Below are positions 8,422 to 18,279 of a stretch of 64,000 nt of DNA, piece after piece. The translations under genes were made by a program, and so were the position numbers. The DNA is from Chloroflexota bacterium. Lineage in GTDB: Bacteria > Chloroflexota > Anaerolineae > Aggregatilineales > Aggregatilineaceae. Where the stretch lies: positions 23,425 to 87,424 of the forward strand of contig JAAYCM010000131.1 of the NCBI GenBank assembly GCA_012729765.1, read 5' to 3'. The notes below the pieces were generated by a model, which saw only the letters and a list, made by a program, of their open reading frames with translations, did no database searches and had not been told where the DNA came from. The stretch's first letter is position 1. Each line of letters opens with the position of its first letter.

Positions 8422-8891
8422 GCGCACCCGCCTTCCCTGGCCGGCTGCTCGGCGTGGATTATGGCCTGCGCGTGCTGGGGCTGGCCGTCTCCGACCCGAC
8501 CGGGCTGATCGCCCGCCCGCTGGACCTGCTCCGCCGCACGTCGAAGACTGAGGACTTCGCGTATATTGCCCAGATCATCGCGGAGCAGCAGGCCGTCGGC
8601 GCGGTCGTGGGCCTGCCGCTCTCCCCACCGGAAGTCACCGGCTATACCCAGGCCGACCGCGTGCGGCTGTGGGCCTCGCGCCTCGCCGCCGCGATCCCCG
8701 TTCCGGTCTATCTGTGGGACGAACGCTATTCCAGCCAGGACGCCGCCGAGCTGCTCGACGCCACCGGGCAGGAGCAGCCCGACCGGATCGACGCCTTCGC
8801 CGCTGCCGTGATCCTGCAATCGTTCCTTGAGGCGCGGCGCGAGGGCCTGCCCTGGCCGGAGCCGGTCGCCCCGGCGGATGAATCCGACTAG
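8418..8891 (+). CDS. ruvX: Putative pre-16S rRNA nuclease / Holliday junction resolvase, YqgF family
   Basis: RuvX/YqgF is an RNase H-fold protein needed for 5' maturation of 16S rRNA. From the GTG at 8418 the protein is 157 residues, close to the usual 140-150. The fold signature LLGVDYGLRVLGLAVSD holds the first catalytic Asp (Asp14); VVGLPLSP, VYLWDERYSSQDA and IDAFAAAVIL follow in the normal order. An upstream in-frame ATG (8361) would add 19 residues that encode nothing conserved; the overlapping GTGA start is preferred. Confidence 0.9.
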   Translation: MSAPAFPGRLLGVDYGLRVLGLAVSDPTGLIARPLDLLRRTSKTEDFAYIAQIIAEQQAVGAVVGLPLSPPEVTGYTQADRVRLWASRLAAAIPVPVYLWDERYSSQDAAELLDATGQEQPDRIDAFAAAVILQSFLEARREGLPWPEPVAPADESD

Positions 8892-8924
8892 CGTGCCCGT
8901 TTCTGCGGCTTCAACTGCGGTGGC

Positions 8925-9401
8925 TCAGCTTGTTACCCTGTGCGAATAAAACCGGTCCGGCCCCGGCTCACTGCGCAGCAGGGCCGCTAACCGCGCTCCG
9001 GTGGCGGGCAGCAGCGGCGCCCGATCCAGATCGTCCAGCGCCACCCACTGCACACCGGTCTGGAGCAGATCATGAAGCTCCGGCATCTGCGGCTCGGCGT
9101 CTTCCGGGGCATGGCACTCGAAAAACAGGCTCAGCGAGCCGGGATTGTGTGCCAGCATGGGGATTGCGCGGTCGGGCAGGGACTCGGCCACCAGCAGCAG
9201 CCGCCCCACCGTGACGAGCAGGCCGGTTTCCTCGCGTACCTCGCGCTGCACCGCTTCGATTACCGTTTCCCCATCCTCGACGCCGCCGCCCGGCACGTTG
9301 AAATGCCAGCCAGCCGCCTCGTCATAGAACTCGGCCAGCAGCAGCTTCTCATTGCGGACGATCACACCACAGGCTCGGATCCGTACGGACGAAAGGGCCA
9401 T
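8925..9401 (-). CDS. NUDIX hydrolase
   Basis: A 158-residue protein with a complete Nudix box, beginning GGGVEDGETVIEAVQREV and ending REETGL, at about residues 38-61, which coordinates Mg2+ for hydrolysis of nucleoside diphosphate-X compounds. The ATG at 9401 has GGAG-like sequence upstream on the minus strand. It is convergent with ruvX (33-base gap) and divergent from mltG. The substrate cannot be predicted from sequence. Confidence 0.92.
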   Translation of the reverse strand: MALSSVRIRACGVIVRNEKLLLAEFYDEAAGWHFNVPGGGVEDGETVIEAVQREVREETGLLVTVGRLLLVAESLPDRAIPMLAHNPGSLSLFFECHAPEDAEPQMPELHDLLQTGVQWVALDDLDRAPLLPATGARLAALLRSEPGPDRFYSHRVTS

Positions 9402-9543
9402 GCTGCGCTCTCCTTTTGCCGTTCAGACGGCTGATCCCTGTTGCACGCGAATCGCTCATTCTACCGGACGATCACGCTGCAATCCAGGGCCAGTGCCGCC
9501 GCCCGCGTAGCCCAATCGCCCGCCGAACGCCGGAAAAATCTTC

Positions 9544-9572
9544 TTGGATGCCGGGCCGGTTGCCCCTATAAT
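9544..9572 (+). promoter_or_regulatory. Sigma70-type promoter of mltG
   Basis: TTGGAT (9544-9549), a 17-base spacer and TATAAT (9567-9572), 38 bases before the chosen mltG start. Confidence 0.65.
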
Positions 9573-9610
9573 GGCGCGTGTGCCGAATCTTCGTGGCGGA
9601 GAAATCGATT

Positions 9611-10765
9611 ATGGGGACGACAGCGCGAAATATCCTGATCGTGGTGGTGCTCAGCGGCCTGCTGCTGGTGTGTGTGATCGGCGTCGGGCTGTTTTTGTGG
9701 ATGCGCACCGATGACAGCGGGCTGAACCCGATCCGCGCGCTGCAACTGCGTATCAGCCTGGCCCAGAACGACGACAAACTGAATGCGCCCGCCGGGTCGG
9801 ACGACACCTACCGGCGTTTCGAGGTTGTTTCCGGCGACAGCGCCCGCACGGTCGGACTCAACCTGCTGCGCGACAGCCTGATCACCGATGCCGATCTGTT
9901 TGTCGATTACGTGCGCTATCACGGCCTGGACAGCGAGCTTGAGGCCGGGACGTACTACTTGCAGCAGACGCAGACCATCCCGCAGATCGCGCGCGCCCTG
10001 ACCGATGCCAGCGCCGCGACCGTCCCGTTCCGCACGCTCGAAGGCTGGCGGCTGGAAGAGATCGCGGCGGTGATCGACACCAACCCACGCCTGGACTTCA
10101 GCGGGGCCGATTTCTACCAGGTCGTGGGGCCGGGCGCGAGTATCCCGCCCGACTTCAAGACGCGCAACGGCATCCCAGACGTGATGAGCAACGGCCAGCC
10201 GCCCTCGCTGGAAGGCTTCCTCTTCCCGGCCACTTACCGCCTCAAGCCGGGTATCACCGTCTATGAGCTGCGCGACGAGATGCTGAACACCTTCAGCCAG
10301 TACGTCACCGAAGCGATGTACCAGCAGGCCACCGTGCAGGGTTTGACGATGTACGAGGTCGTGATCCTGGCTTCGATCGTGGAAAAGGAAGCAGTTGTGC
10401 CGGACGAGCGCCCGGTGATCGCGTCGGTCTACCTCAACCGGCTGCGCCTGCCGATGCGCCTCGACGCCGACCCGACCGTGCAGTATGCCATTGGCAGCAG
10501 CCGCGACGGAACGTGGTGGCCGCACATCACCCAGGCCGACTATTACGGGCTGGACGGCGTGCCCAACCAGTCGTACAGCACCTATCTCAACGAGGGCCTG
10601 CCGCCGGGGCCGATTGCTTCACCGGGGCTGGCCTCGATCCAGGCCGTGCTCAACCCGGCCAGCACCGACTATTTCTACTTCCGGCTGGGCTGCGGCAATG
10701 ATGGCCGCCACGAGTTCTTCCTGATCGATCAGCAGGCAGCCCACGCCGAATTCACCTGCCCATAG
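9611..10765 (+). CDS. mltG: Endolytic murein transglycosylase MltG
   Basis: MltG cleaves nascent glycan strands and is thought to set peptidoglycan strand length at the membrane. The 384-residue protein from ATG 9611 (GGAG upstream; the in-frame ATG at 9578 is too close to the promoter) has an N-terminal membrane anchor at residues 8-31, a LysM-like segment (FEVVSGDSARTVGLNLL) and the YceG domain with LEGFLFPATY, the catalytic ILASIVEKEA motif at about 252-261, DADPTVQYA and PGPIASPGLASI. All expected landmarks are intact. A strong terminator follows. Confidence 0.96.
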   Translation: MGTTARNILIVVVLSGLLLVCVIGVGLFLWMRTDDSGLNPIRALQLRISLAQNDDKLNAPAGSDDTYRRFEVVSGDSARTVGLNLLRDSLITDADLFVDYVRYHGLDSELEAGTYYLQQTQTIPQIARALTDASAATVPFRTLEGWRLEEIAAVIDTNPRLDFSGADFYQVVGPGASIPPDFKTRNGIPDVMSNGQPPSLEGFLFPATYRLKPGITVYELRDEMLNTFSQYVTEAMYQQATVQGLTMYEVVILASIVEKEAVVPDERPVIASVYLNRLRLPMRLDADPTVQYAIGSSRDGTWWPHITQADYYGLDGVPNQSYSTYLNEGLPPGPIASPGLASIQAVLNPASTDYFYFRLGCGNDGRHEFFLIDQQAAHAEFTCP

Positions 10766-10777
10766 GCTCAAACACAG

Positions 10778-10811
10778 CGGGGCGATTCCGTCATTGGAAT
10801 CGCCCCGTTTT
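10778..10811 (+). terminator. Rho-independent terminator of mltG
   Basis: A perfect 12-bp stem (CGGGGCGATTCC / GGAATCGCCCCG) with a 6-nt loop is followed by TTTT. It starts 13 bases after the mltG stop. Confidence 0.93.
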
Positions 10812-10841
10812 GTGCTGCTATACCGGCTGCGTCAGCCGTGA

Positions 10842-11147
10842 CTACTGGCCCTCGCCGCCTTCGCCATCGTCGTCCGCCTCGCGCACGACCTCGATCTTGA
10901 CCTTCGCCATCAGGCCCGCGACCGCGCCCAATGCGGCGGCCACCGGCGCATACAGCGCGAACACGCCGCCGGCTACCACGCCGACCGTCAGCGGGATTTC
11001 GAGCACGTACTTGCCATTCGAATCCTTGACGATCAGGCGGCGCACGTTGCCTTCCTGGATCAATTCTTTCACCCGCTCGATGAGGTTCTTGCCCTCAACT
11101 TCCATTTCTTCGACCAGGGTGCGTTTCTCTTCGTTGGTTTCGCTCAT
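10842..11147 (-). CDS. DUF4342 domain protein
   Basis: A 101-residue protein from ATG 11147, chosen because AGGAG lies eight bases upstream; a longer in-frame ATG at 11222 lacks this. The N-terminal helix (EEMEVEGKNLIERVKELIQEG) resembles a UBA-like helical segment; NVRRLIVKDSNGKYVLEIPL is the DUF4342 core; a Gly/Ala-rich hydrophobic stretch (GVVAGGVFALYAPVAAALGA) probably inserts in the membrane; the tail is acidic. Such genes are common in Chloroflexota and Firmicutes, with no known function. Confidence 0.75.
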   Translation of the reverse strand: MSETNEEKRTLVEEMEVEGKNLIERVKELIQEGNVRRLIVKDSNGKYVLEIPLTVGVVAGGVFALYAPVAAALGAVAGLMAKVKIEVVREADDDGEGGEGQ

Positions 11148-11241
11148 GCTCAGTACTCCTTGTGCCATAGCTAGGTACTTCAGGGCGCGTTGAGTTTGAC
11201 TTAGCGCGTTGAAGATCGACAATGGTTAGTTCTCCCGACGT

Positions 11242-12564
11242 TTACGCGTCTCCATAGATCGTATCATAAAACATAGGCAGTGGTTGCTGCTCACGCTCGC
11301 GGAATACGGGGGCCGAGAGCAGCCGCTCGCGCGCCCGTTCGAGTTGGGCTTCGCTGTTGGCATGGATGCTGAACAGCGTCTCGCCCGCGCTGACATAGTC
11401 GCCTACCTTGTGGTGGACGATCACGCCCACCGCCGGATCGACCGGATCGGTTTTGCGCGCCCGGCCCGCGCCCAGATCCAGCGTGGCCTCGGCCACATCG
11501 AGCGCGTTCATCTGCGCCAGAAAGCCGCTGTGCGCCGCCGGGATGTCCTGCTGGATGCGCGCCTGCGGCAGAATGTCGGGCCGGTCGATCACCGCGCCGT
11601 CGCCGCCCTGAGCCTCGATCAGCTCGCGGAACTTCGCCAGCCCGGCCCCGCTTGTGATCAGCCCCGCGATCTCGGCCATCGCCTCAGCCAGCGCATACTC
11701 GCTCGTGTCGCGCCGGCCCAGGCGCAGCATATGGCCCGCCACCGCGATGCAGTGCTCCCGCAGATCGGTTGGGCCGCCCCCGCGCAGCGTCTCGATTGCC
11801 TCGCGCACTTCGAGCGCGTTACCGACTGCCGCGCCGAGCGGCTGGTTCATATCCGACAGCAGCGCGACCATCTCGCGCCCGGCGGCAGTCCCGATATCGA
11901 CCATGATCTGTGCCAGCTCGCGCGCCTGGTCTACATCGCGCATGAACGCGCCCATGCCGACCTTGACATCGAGCACGATCCCATTCGCGCCGGAAGCCAG
12001 CTTCTTGCTCATGATGCTGCTGGCGATCAGCGGCAGGCTGGAGACGGTCGCGGTCACGTCGCGCAGGGCATAGATCGCGCCATCGGCGGGGGCCAGGCTT
12101 TTCGTCTGCCCGCACAGCACGATCCCGTGCGCGCGCACCTGCTCCATGATCTCCTCGTCGCTGAGCTGGACGCGATAGCCGGGGATCGATTCGAGCTTGT
12201 CGAGCGTGCCGCCCGAAAACCCCAACCCGCGCCCGCTCATCTTGGCGACCGGGACGCCCGCCGCCGCCACCAGCGGCAGCACGATCAGCGTCACTTTGTC
12301 GCCCACGCCGCCGGTCGAATGTTTATCGACCGCGAAATCGATTACCGGCGAGAGGTCGAGCTGATCGCCGCTCGCCGCCATGACGCGCGTCAGGTCCACT
12401 GTCTCGCGGCGGCTCATCCCGCGCAGATAGACCGCCATCAGCCAGGCAGCCATCTGGTAATCGGGGATGTCGCCGCGTGTATACCCCTCGACCAGCCACC
12501 GAATCTCATCGGGGGTCAGCTCTTCGCCGTCGCGCTTTCTGGCAATAATATCGGTTGCACGCAT
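11242..12564 (-). CDS. pdp: Pyrimidine-nucleoside (thymidine) phosphorylase
   Basis: Catalyses phosphorolysis of thymidine, deoxyuridine or uridine to base and (deoxy)ribose-1-phosphate in pyrimidine salvage. The 440-residue length fits. Phosphate and substrate-binding signatures are present: DKHSTGGVGDKVTL near residue 80, KMSGRGLGFSGGTLDKLESI, and SGANGIVLDVKVGMGAFM; a C-terminal SH3-like lobe (VGVIVHHKVGDYVSAGE) completes the fold. ATG 12564 is preceded by GAAGGGA; the upstream in-frame ATG at 12597 is less likely. Choice between pdp and deoA is made on overall resemblance and is not certain. Confidence 0.93.
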   Translation of the reverse strand: MRATDIIARKRDGEELTPDEIRWLVEGYTRGDIPDYQMAAWLMAVYLRGMSRRETVDLTRVMAASGDQLDLSPVIDFAVDKHSTGGVGDKVTLIVLPLVAAAGVPVAKMSGRGLGFSGGTLDKLESIPGYRVQLSDEEIMEQVRAHGIVLCGQTKSLAPADGAIYALRDVTATVSSLPLIASSIMSKKLASGANGIVLDVKVGMGAFMRDVDQARELAQIMVDIGTAAGREMVALLSDMNQPLGAAVGNALEVREAIETLRGGGPTDLREHCIAVAGHMLRLGRRDTSEYALAEAMAEIAGLITSGAGLAKFRELIEAQGGDGAVIDRPDILPQARIQQDIPAAHSGFLAQMNALDVAEATLDLGAGRARKTDPVDPAVGVIVHHKVGDYVSAGETLFSIHANSEAQLERARERLLSAPVFREREQQPLPMFYDTIYGDA

Positions 12565-12607
12565 CGTCAGTTCCCTTCGGGACAAGCCTCGCCGCATGGG
12601 CCGCTGC

Positions 12608-12634
12608 TAACACAGGTGTTAAGGCGAGAGTATA
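12608..12634 (-). promoter_or_regulatory. Candidate promoter and operator of pdp
   Basis: On the minus strand an extended -10, TGCTATACT (box 12634-12629), is followed at the expected transcript start by a perfect inverted repeat, TAACAC-AG-GTGTTA (12608-12621). This suggests a repressor site at +1 to +15. No good -35 is seen. Confidence 0.45.
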
Positions 12635-12766
12635 GCATAGTCCCGAAAATCATCCGCGCATCATCGGCACTCATCAGGCTCTTATTTGGAATCGGCCCGG
12701 TCACGCGGTAGATTTAAACGACATTACGTGCAGACTGGCTGAAAGTTTCGGGAAACGAGAACCTTC

Positions 12767-13654
12767 ATGACGACACAACCTAACTCCCCACCTACCCGGC
12801 AGTCCCCTATCCCCTGGCGCAAGCGGGCCGGCTTTCAGATCGGCAAGACGCGCCGCCAGCGGCAGGAGCAGTACAAGCAGCAGGTCAACACCCTGCTCAT
12901 CGTCGTTCTGGCGGCGGTCGTCCTGGGCGGGCTGTGGATTTACACCAACTGGGCGCAGGCCGGCGAGGTGAAGCTCGTAAGCTGCGCCGAGTACCCGGAG
13001 TACTGCGTCCCGCTGGCCGGCGGCGGTGAGGGCGCGATGGCGGCACTCGAAGTGCCTGAGAGCCGCTCCCTCGACCAGCCCAGCGAAGCGGCGGTGAGTG
13101 TCATTCGCGGCGTGACGCCGGACGGGATGCCGGTGATCGGCAACCCGGACGCGCCGGTTCACTTCGCGGTCGTGTCCGACTATGCCTGCCCGCACTGCCA
13201 GAATTATCACAGCGAAGACTGGCAGCAGTTCCTCGACGACTATGTTCTGACCGGTCAGGCCTCGTTCCGGCATGTGATGGTCACCGGCACCGGGCGCGAG
13301 TATTCGCGCAACGCGTCGCTGGCCGCGCTGTGCGCCGGTGAGCAGGGCGCCACCTGGGAATACAGCGCCGAGCTGTACCGCCTGGCCGAATCGCAGGATA
13401 TCCGGTCCGCGTTCTCGATCGGGGAGCTGATCGATACCGCCGGGCAGATGGGCCTCGACGAGGACGCGCTGGAACAGTGCCTCGTGACCGAGCGCTACAG
13501 CGACGTGCTCAACACCATGCTGACCTTCTCGCAGGACAACGGCGTCACCGGGACACCTACCGTCCTGATGACGAAGGGCAATGGGAGCTGGTCGCAGGTA
13601 GGGCGCGACTACAGCACACTCGCAGGGCTCACCGACAGCGCGAACGCCCAGTAA
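12767..13654 (+). CDS. Membrane-anchored DsbA-like thioredoxin-fold protein
   Basis: A 295-residue protein. Residues 1-40 are cytoplasmic and basic, 41-60 form a signal anchor (NTLLIVVLAAVVLGGLWIYT), and residues 125-290 form a DsbA/thioredoxin_4 domain outside the membrane. The redox motif is Cys141-Pro-His-Cys144 in SDYACPHCQNYH, and the cis-proline loop is GTPTVLM. CPHC is the DsbA-type active site, so an oxidase of secreted thiols is likely; extra Cys73 and Cys80 near the anchor could form a structural disulphide. No DsbB or VKOR partner is in the window. A terminator follows. Confidence 0.9.
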   Translation: MTTQPNSPPTRQSPIPWRKRAGFQIGKTRRQRQEQYKQQVNTLLIVVLAAVVLGGLWIYTNWAQAGEVKLVSCAEYPEYCVPLAGGGEGAMAALEVPESRSLDQPSEAAVSVIRGVTPDGMPVIGNPDAPVHFAVVSDYACPHCQNYHSEDWQQFLDDYVLTGQASFRHVMVTGTGREYSRNASLAALCAGEQGATWEYSAELYRLAESQDIRSAFSIGELIDTAGQMGLDEDALEQCLVTERYSDVLNTMLTFSQDNGVTGTPTVLMTKGNGSWSQVGRDYSTLAGLTDSANAQ

Positions 13655-13675
13655 ATTTATCCCTATACATCAATT

Positions 13676-13712
13676 AAAAAGCCCCGCTCTGCTGTCAGAG
13701 GGGGGCTTTTTT
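13676..13712 (+). terminator. Rho-independent terminator after the DsbA-like gene
   Basis: AAAAAGCCCC and GGGGCTTTTTT arms, with an inner CTCT/AGAG stem, ending in a six-T run. The A-run on the left could also make it work on the opposite strand. Confidence 0.9.
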
Positions 13713-13720
13713 ATGTGTGT

Positions 13721-13751
13721 CTAACAGGGGCGAGGCCATCTCGCCCGTTAG
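13721..13751. other. Hairpin abutting repeat copy B
   Basis: CTAAC/GTTAG outer stem and GGGCGAG/CTCGCCC inner stem around a GCCAT loop. It overlaps the first bases of the adjacent CTAG-family element and may be a separate small dispersed hairpin. Confidence 0.4.
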
Positions 13752-13922
13752 AGCGTGTTTGGCATTTTACCCCCCATCCCCCGGCCCCTTCCCCCACACT
13801 TTCGCGGAGGGAAGGGGGCATAGCCGCGTTCTTGAAGTCCTTCCCACCTTGTGGGGGAAGGACTTAGGATGGGGGGAGCAAGTGCAGCTGTTCAGCGTTC
13901 CAAAGTGCGTAACAGCCTCTAG
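13748..13922. repeat. MITE-like CTAG element, copy B (near full length)
   Basis: Left end TTAGAGCGTGTTTGGCATTTT, then CCCCCCATCC ... GGATGGGGGG enclosing two hairpins, then the conserved right end GTTCCAAAGTGCGTAAC followed by AGCCTCTAG. The final CTAG (13919-13922) supplies the TAG stop of the DUF4397/SH3 gene on the minus strand. Same orientation as copy A. Confidence 0.85.
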
Positions 13923-16735
13923 CCACCCGCCGCGATCGTCGGCGTGAGGGCCGGATCGGGCGTCGCGTTCGGGTCCGGGGCTGCGCCTTCGGGCGTCGCC
14001 ACCACCGGGCCAGGGATATCGGACTCGGCAGGTGCCAGCGGAATCTCCGGCAGCGTCATGAGGTCCACCGCCTGCCCGCCGCGCGTGATGGTGAGGTATT
14101 GGCTGGCGACCCAGCCCTGCATCAGGCCGGTATCCGTTTCATACGTCACCTGCACCCACGTCGCATCCACGTTGCGCCCGTTGATCGTCAGCACGGCCCC
14201 GCTGGGGATCGCGCTCAGGACGAAGGCGTTGGCATCGGGCCGGTCGCGCAGGTTCAGGTTCGCACCGGGGTTGAGTATCACCACGCCGGTGACGTTCTGC
14301 TGATCGGCAGGCACCTGCGGCGGCTGCTGGCCGGGCGCTTCATAGAAACCGGCCTCGGCCTCTTCCAGCAGCGGGATTTCGGCCAGCTCGACCGTGCGGC
14401 CCTGGCGCGAGAGGCTGATATACTGTGCCGACACCCAGCCAATCGTGGCGCTGCCGTCTTCCTTCAGGTAGCGCACGCGCAGCCAGTTGGGATTGACCGG
14501 CTGCCCAACCATGCCCTCGCTCGGCGCTTCGATGTAGCCCAGGACCTCAAGCTGCGCTCCGGCGGGCACGAGGTCCAGTGACTCGGCGTTGGTCTGCGGG
14601 AGCCGGCGCAGTTGCAGGCTCACGCCCGGATCAAGCTCGACCGTCGCCAGGGTCGCGTCATAGAGCGGCGTGGGTGGGGCCACCGAGGTGTTCACCGCCT
14701 CGCCCGGCAGGTTGAACGGCTCTTCGGGCAGTTCCAGCAGCGTTTCGAGGCTGCCCAGCAGCCGCCCGTTGAATTCGACCCGCAGGTATTGGGCCGCCAC
14801 CCAGCAGCGTAGGAAGCCACCATCCGGCGTATCCCACCGCACCGACAGCCACAGGTCCTCGAGCGTCTCCACGACCGGAGTCGGCTCCGGGGTCGGTTCG
14901 CCCGTTTCTGGCACGAACGGCTCGCCCATGCGACCGAGCACGATCACGGTTGCGCCGCTGGGGATCAGGCCCAACGAGCGCGCATCCGAGCGCGGATACT
15001 CGCGGCAGTGCAGGTTTGCGCCAGGATTCAGCTCCACGAAGGCGGTCGGCTGCGGAGACTGCGTGGTCAGCGGCGCGGGCGTGGGCTGGGCCTCGACCAC
15101 CTCGCCACCGGGCGTGACGGTCGGATCGATCACCAGCTCGGTATCGACCGGCGTTTCCTGGGCCGGGGCCTCAGCCGGCGGCGCTTCGGTCACTTCCGGA
15201 ACAGCGGTTGCCTGGGCCACTTCGGACACGGCGGTCGCTTCAGCCGGAGTTTCCCCGGCGGGCGTCGCTTCAGTCACAACCTCGGATGGGGTTTCTTCAG
15301 CCGGAGCCACCTCTGCGGGCGTCTCTTCGACCGGAGTCTCCTCAGCCGGAATCTCTTCCGCCGGCGGGACGGCTACCACCGCTTCATCGGACGCACCCGG
15401 CAGGCTCACCGCCGTAACCTCGACTTCGGTCCCGGCCACGCGCGCATCATACGGCATCTCGGTCACGCCGCCGCCGTAGACCAGCATCGAATAGTACATG
15501 CCGCCGTTATAGATCTGAGCCGGGACGAGCACATCGACCGGCTCTTCGATGCCCTGGATGTTGACGCTGACCATATACTCGCCCGCCGCCACATCCACCG
15601 GGTCACTCTGCGCGCCCACGCCCAGGTCCGACGCGAGCGCCGTGCCGGATGGATCGGTCAGAGAAACGGTCGCCGTCGAGCCGGGCACAGCGTTCACCAC
15701 CGCGATCCGCGCCTGCTCTGGTGTCACACCGGCCACGTCATCCGGAAAGACTTCGAGCGCCAGCGATTGATCGCTCAACTCGCCCAGCGCCACCACCGTG
15801 ATCGCGGGCGTCGCGGCTTCCAGCGTTACATCCGCCGTGACAACCGCCGCCTCGCTCGGTGGGCTGCCCGCCGGGCGCAAACCAAACGTGTAATCGCCCG
15901 CCGGCAGCGGGATATGCCCGGTGATCTCGCCCAGGTCCAGCGCCGGGGCGATCAGCAGGTCGTTGGCATACACGTCCACGCTCGGCGCGTCCGGGCTGCC
16001 ATGTGCCACGCGCACGCGAGCCGCCTCAGCCGGGCTGTTGATCGGCGTCGCGACAACCAGCGCCGCCGGAGCAGTATCGCCTTCCAGCGTGCCGACCGCC
16101 ACCAGCGTGAAGAGCGTCCCGCTTTGCAGGGGAACCTCGCCCACCGTCGCGATCGCGCCATCGACTGAGCCGCCCGCCGGGACCGTCACCAGGTTTTGCA
16201 CGCCGGTCGGGATATTGATCGTGCCGTACTGCACGCCGTAGCTCACGCCTTGCAGCAGCGGATTGCCCTCGGTCGTCAGCACGTCGAGCGCGGGCGCATC
16301 ACCGATCGCGTTAATCGCGGTCAGCCGGGCCAGCCCCGGCTCCAGTTCATCCAGAATATCTTCATACAGCGCCGCTTCAGCCGCGTCGGCGCTGCCCTGC
16401 AGCACCACCGTGAAGGCCAGCCCCGCCGGAAGCGTGATCGGCACCTGGGCCAGCGGCGCGGCGGTCGGATCGGCTCCGGCAGCCAGCACGCTCACATCGT
16501 GGCTGCCTTCCGCCAGCTGCACGTGCGGCGTCACACCCCGAAAGGGCAGTCCCGGAACGGCCAGCGCGCCGTCCACGTAAACATCGACCTCTGGTGCGCC
16601 CGGAATGGCGTGCAGGAAGCGCAGCCGTGCCAGGCCTTCCTGAGCCTGCGCCCGGTCCCCGTTCAGCGGCGCAAACAGCGCCACCGCCAGGGCCGCCAGC
16701 AGCAGGCCAGTCAGCAGCCAGTGTTGTCTCTTCAT
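13919..16735 (-). CDS. Large exported protein with DUF4397 repeats, Pro/Glu/Thr-rich linker and three SH3b domains
   Basis: A 938-residue secreted protein. From ATG 16735 (AGGAG upstream; the in-frame ATG at 16759 precedes that site) it begins MKRQHWLLTGLLLAALAVAL, a signal peptide cleaved probably after AQA. Residues about 35-440 hold four DUF4397 units (RFLHAIPGAPEVDVYVDG, RVAHGSPDAPSVDVYANDLL and more diverged copies). Residues about 450-570 are a low-complexity linker of ETPAEE-type repeats. Three bacterial SH3 domains follow (NPGANLHCREYPRSDARSLG, DPGVSLQLRRLPQTNAESLD, NPGANLNLRDRPDANAFVLS). SH3b domains often bind cell wall; a surface or wall-associated role is inferred. No catalytic domain is visible. 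Confidence 0.85.
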   Translation of the reverse strand: MKRQHWLLTGLLLAALAVALFAPLNGDRAQAQEGLARLRFLHAIPGAPEVDVYVDGALAVPGLPFRGVTPHVQLAEGSHDVSVLAAGADPTAAPLAQVPITLPAGLAFTVVLQGSADAAEAALYEDILDELEPGLARLTAINAIGDAPALDVLTTEGNPLLQGVSYGVQYGTINIPTGVQNLVTVPAGGSVDGAIATVGEVPLQSGTLFTLVAVGTLEGDTAPAALVVATPINSPAEAARVRVAHGSPDAPSVDVYANDLLIAPALDLGEITGHIPLPAGDYTFGLRPAGSPPSEAAVVTADVTLEAATPAITVVALGELSDQSLALEVFPDDVAGVTPEQARIAVVNAVPGSTATVSLTDPSGTALASDLGVGAQSDPVDVAAGEYMVSVNIQGIEEPVDVLVPAQIYNGGMYYSMLVYGGGVTEMPYDARVAGTEVEVTAVSLPGASDEAVVAVPPAEEIPAEETPVEETPAEVAPAEETPSEVVTEATPAGETPAEATAVSEVAQATAVPEVTEAPPAEAPAQETPVDTELVIDPTVTPGGEVVEAQPTPAPLTTQSPQPTAFVELNPGANLHCREYPRSDARSLGLIPSGATVIVLGRMGEPFVPETGEPTPEPTPVVETLEDLWLSVRWDTPDGGFLRCWVAAQYLRVEFNGRLLGSLETLLELPEEPFNLPGEAVNTSVAPPTPLYDATLATVELDPGVSLQLRRLPQTNAESLDLVPAGAQLEVLGYIEAPSEGMVGQPVNPNWLRVRYLKEDGSATIGWVSAQYISLSRQGRTVELAEIPLLEEAEAGFYEAPGQQPPQVPADQQNVTGVVILNPGANLNLRDRPDANAFVLSAIPSGAVLTINGRNVDATWVQVTYETDTGLMQGWVASQYLTITRGGQAVDLMTLPEIPLAPAESDIPGPVVATPEGAAPDPNATPDPALTPTIAAGG

Positions 16736-16909
16736 TGGGTCACTTCTCCTGATATCCAAAGTCTAACAGTGCAAGCATCGCGGGTGGCACCATTCTAACG
16801 CGCACCACGCCTATAACCCAACGTTCGGGCGGCGCTTGCCTGCCGAAGCAAACAACGCGCCGCGCGGAGAGTTCCGGCGGCGCGCTGCCAGCATGCGTTA
16901 TCCTGCGGC

Positions 16910-18205
<1,296 letters not shown>

Positions 18206-18279
18206 CTACGCCAACACGCAGAACAGGCCCATTGTAGCACAAGGCCCGGCTGTAGGTGGCCCCCGACCCTTACAGTTGC

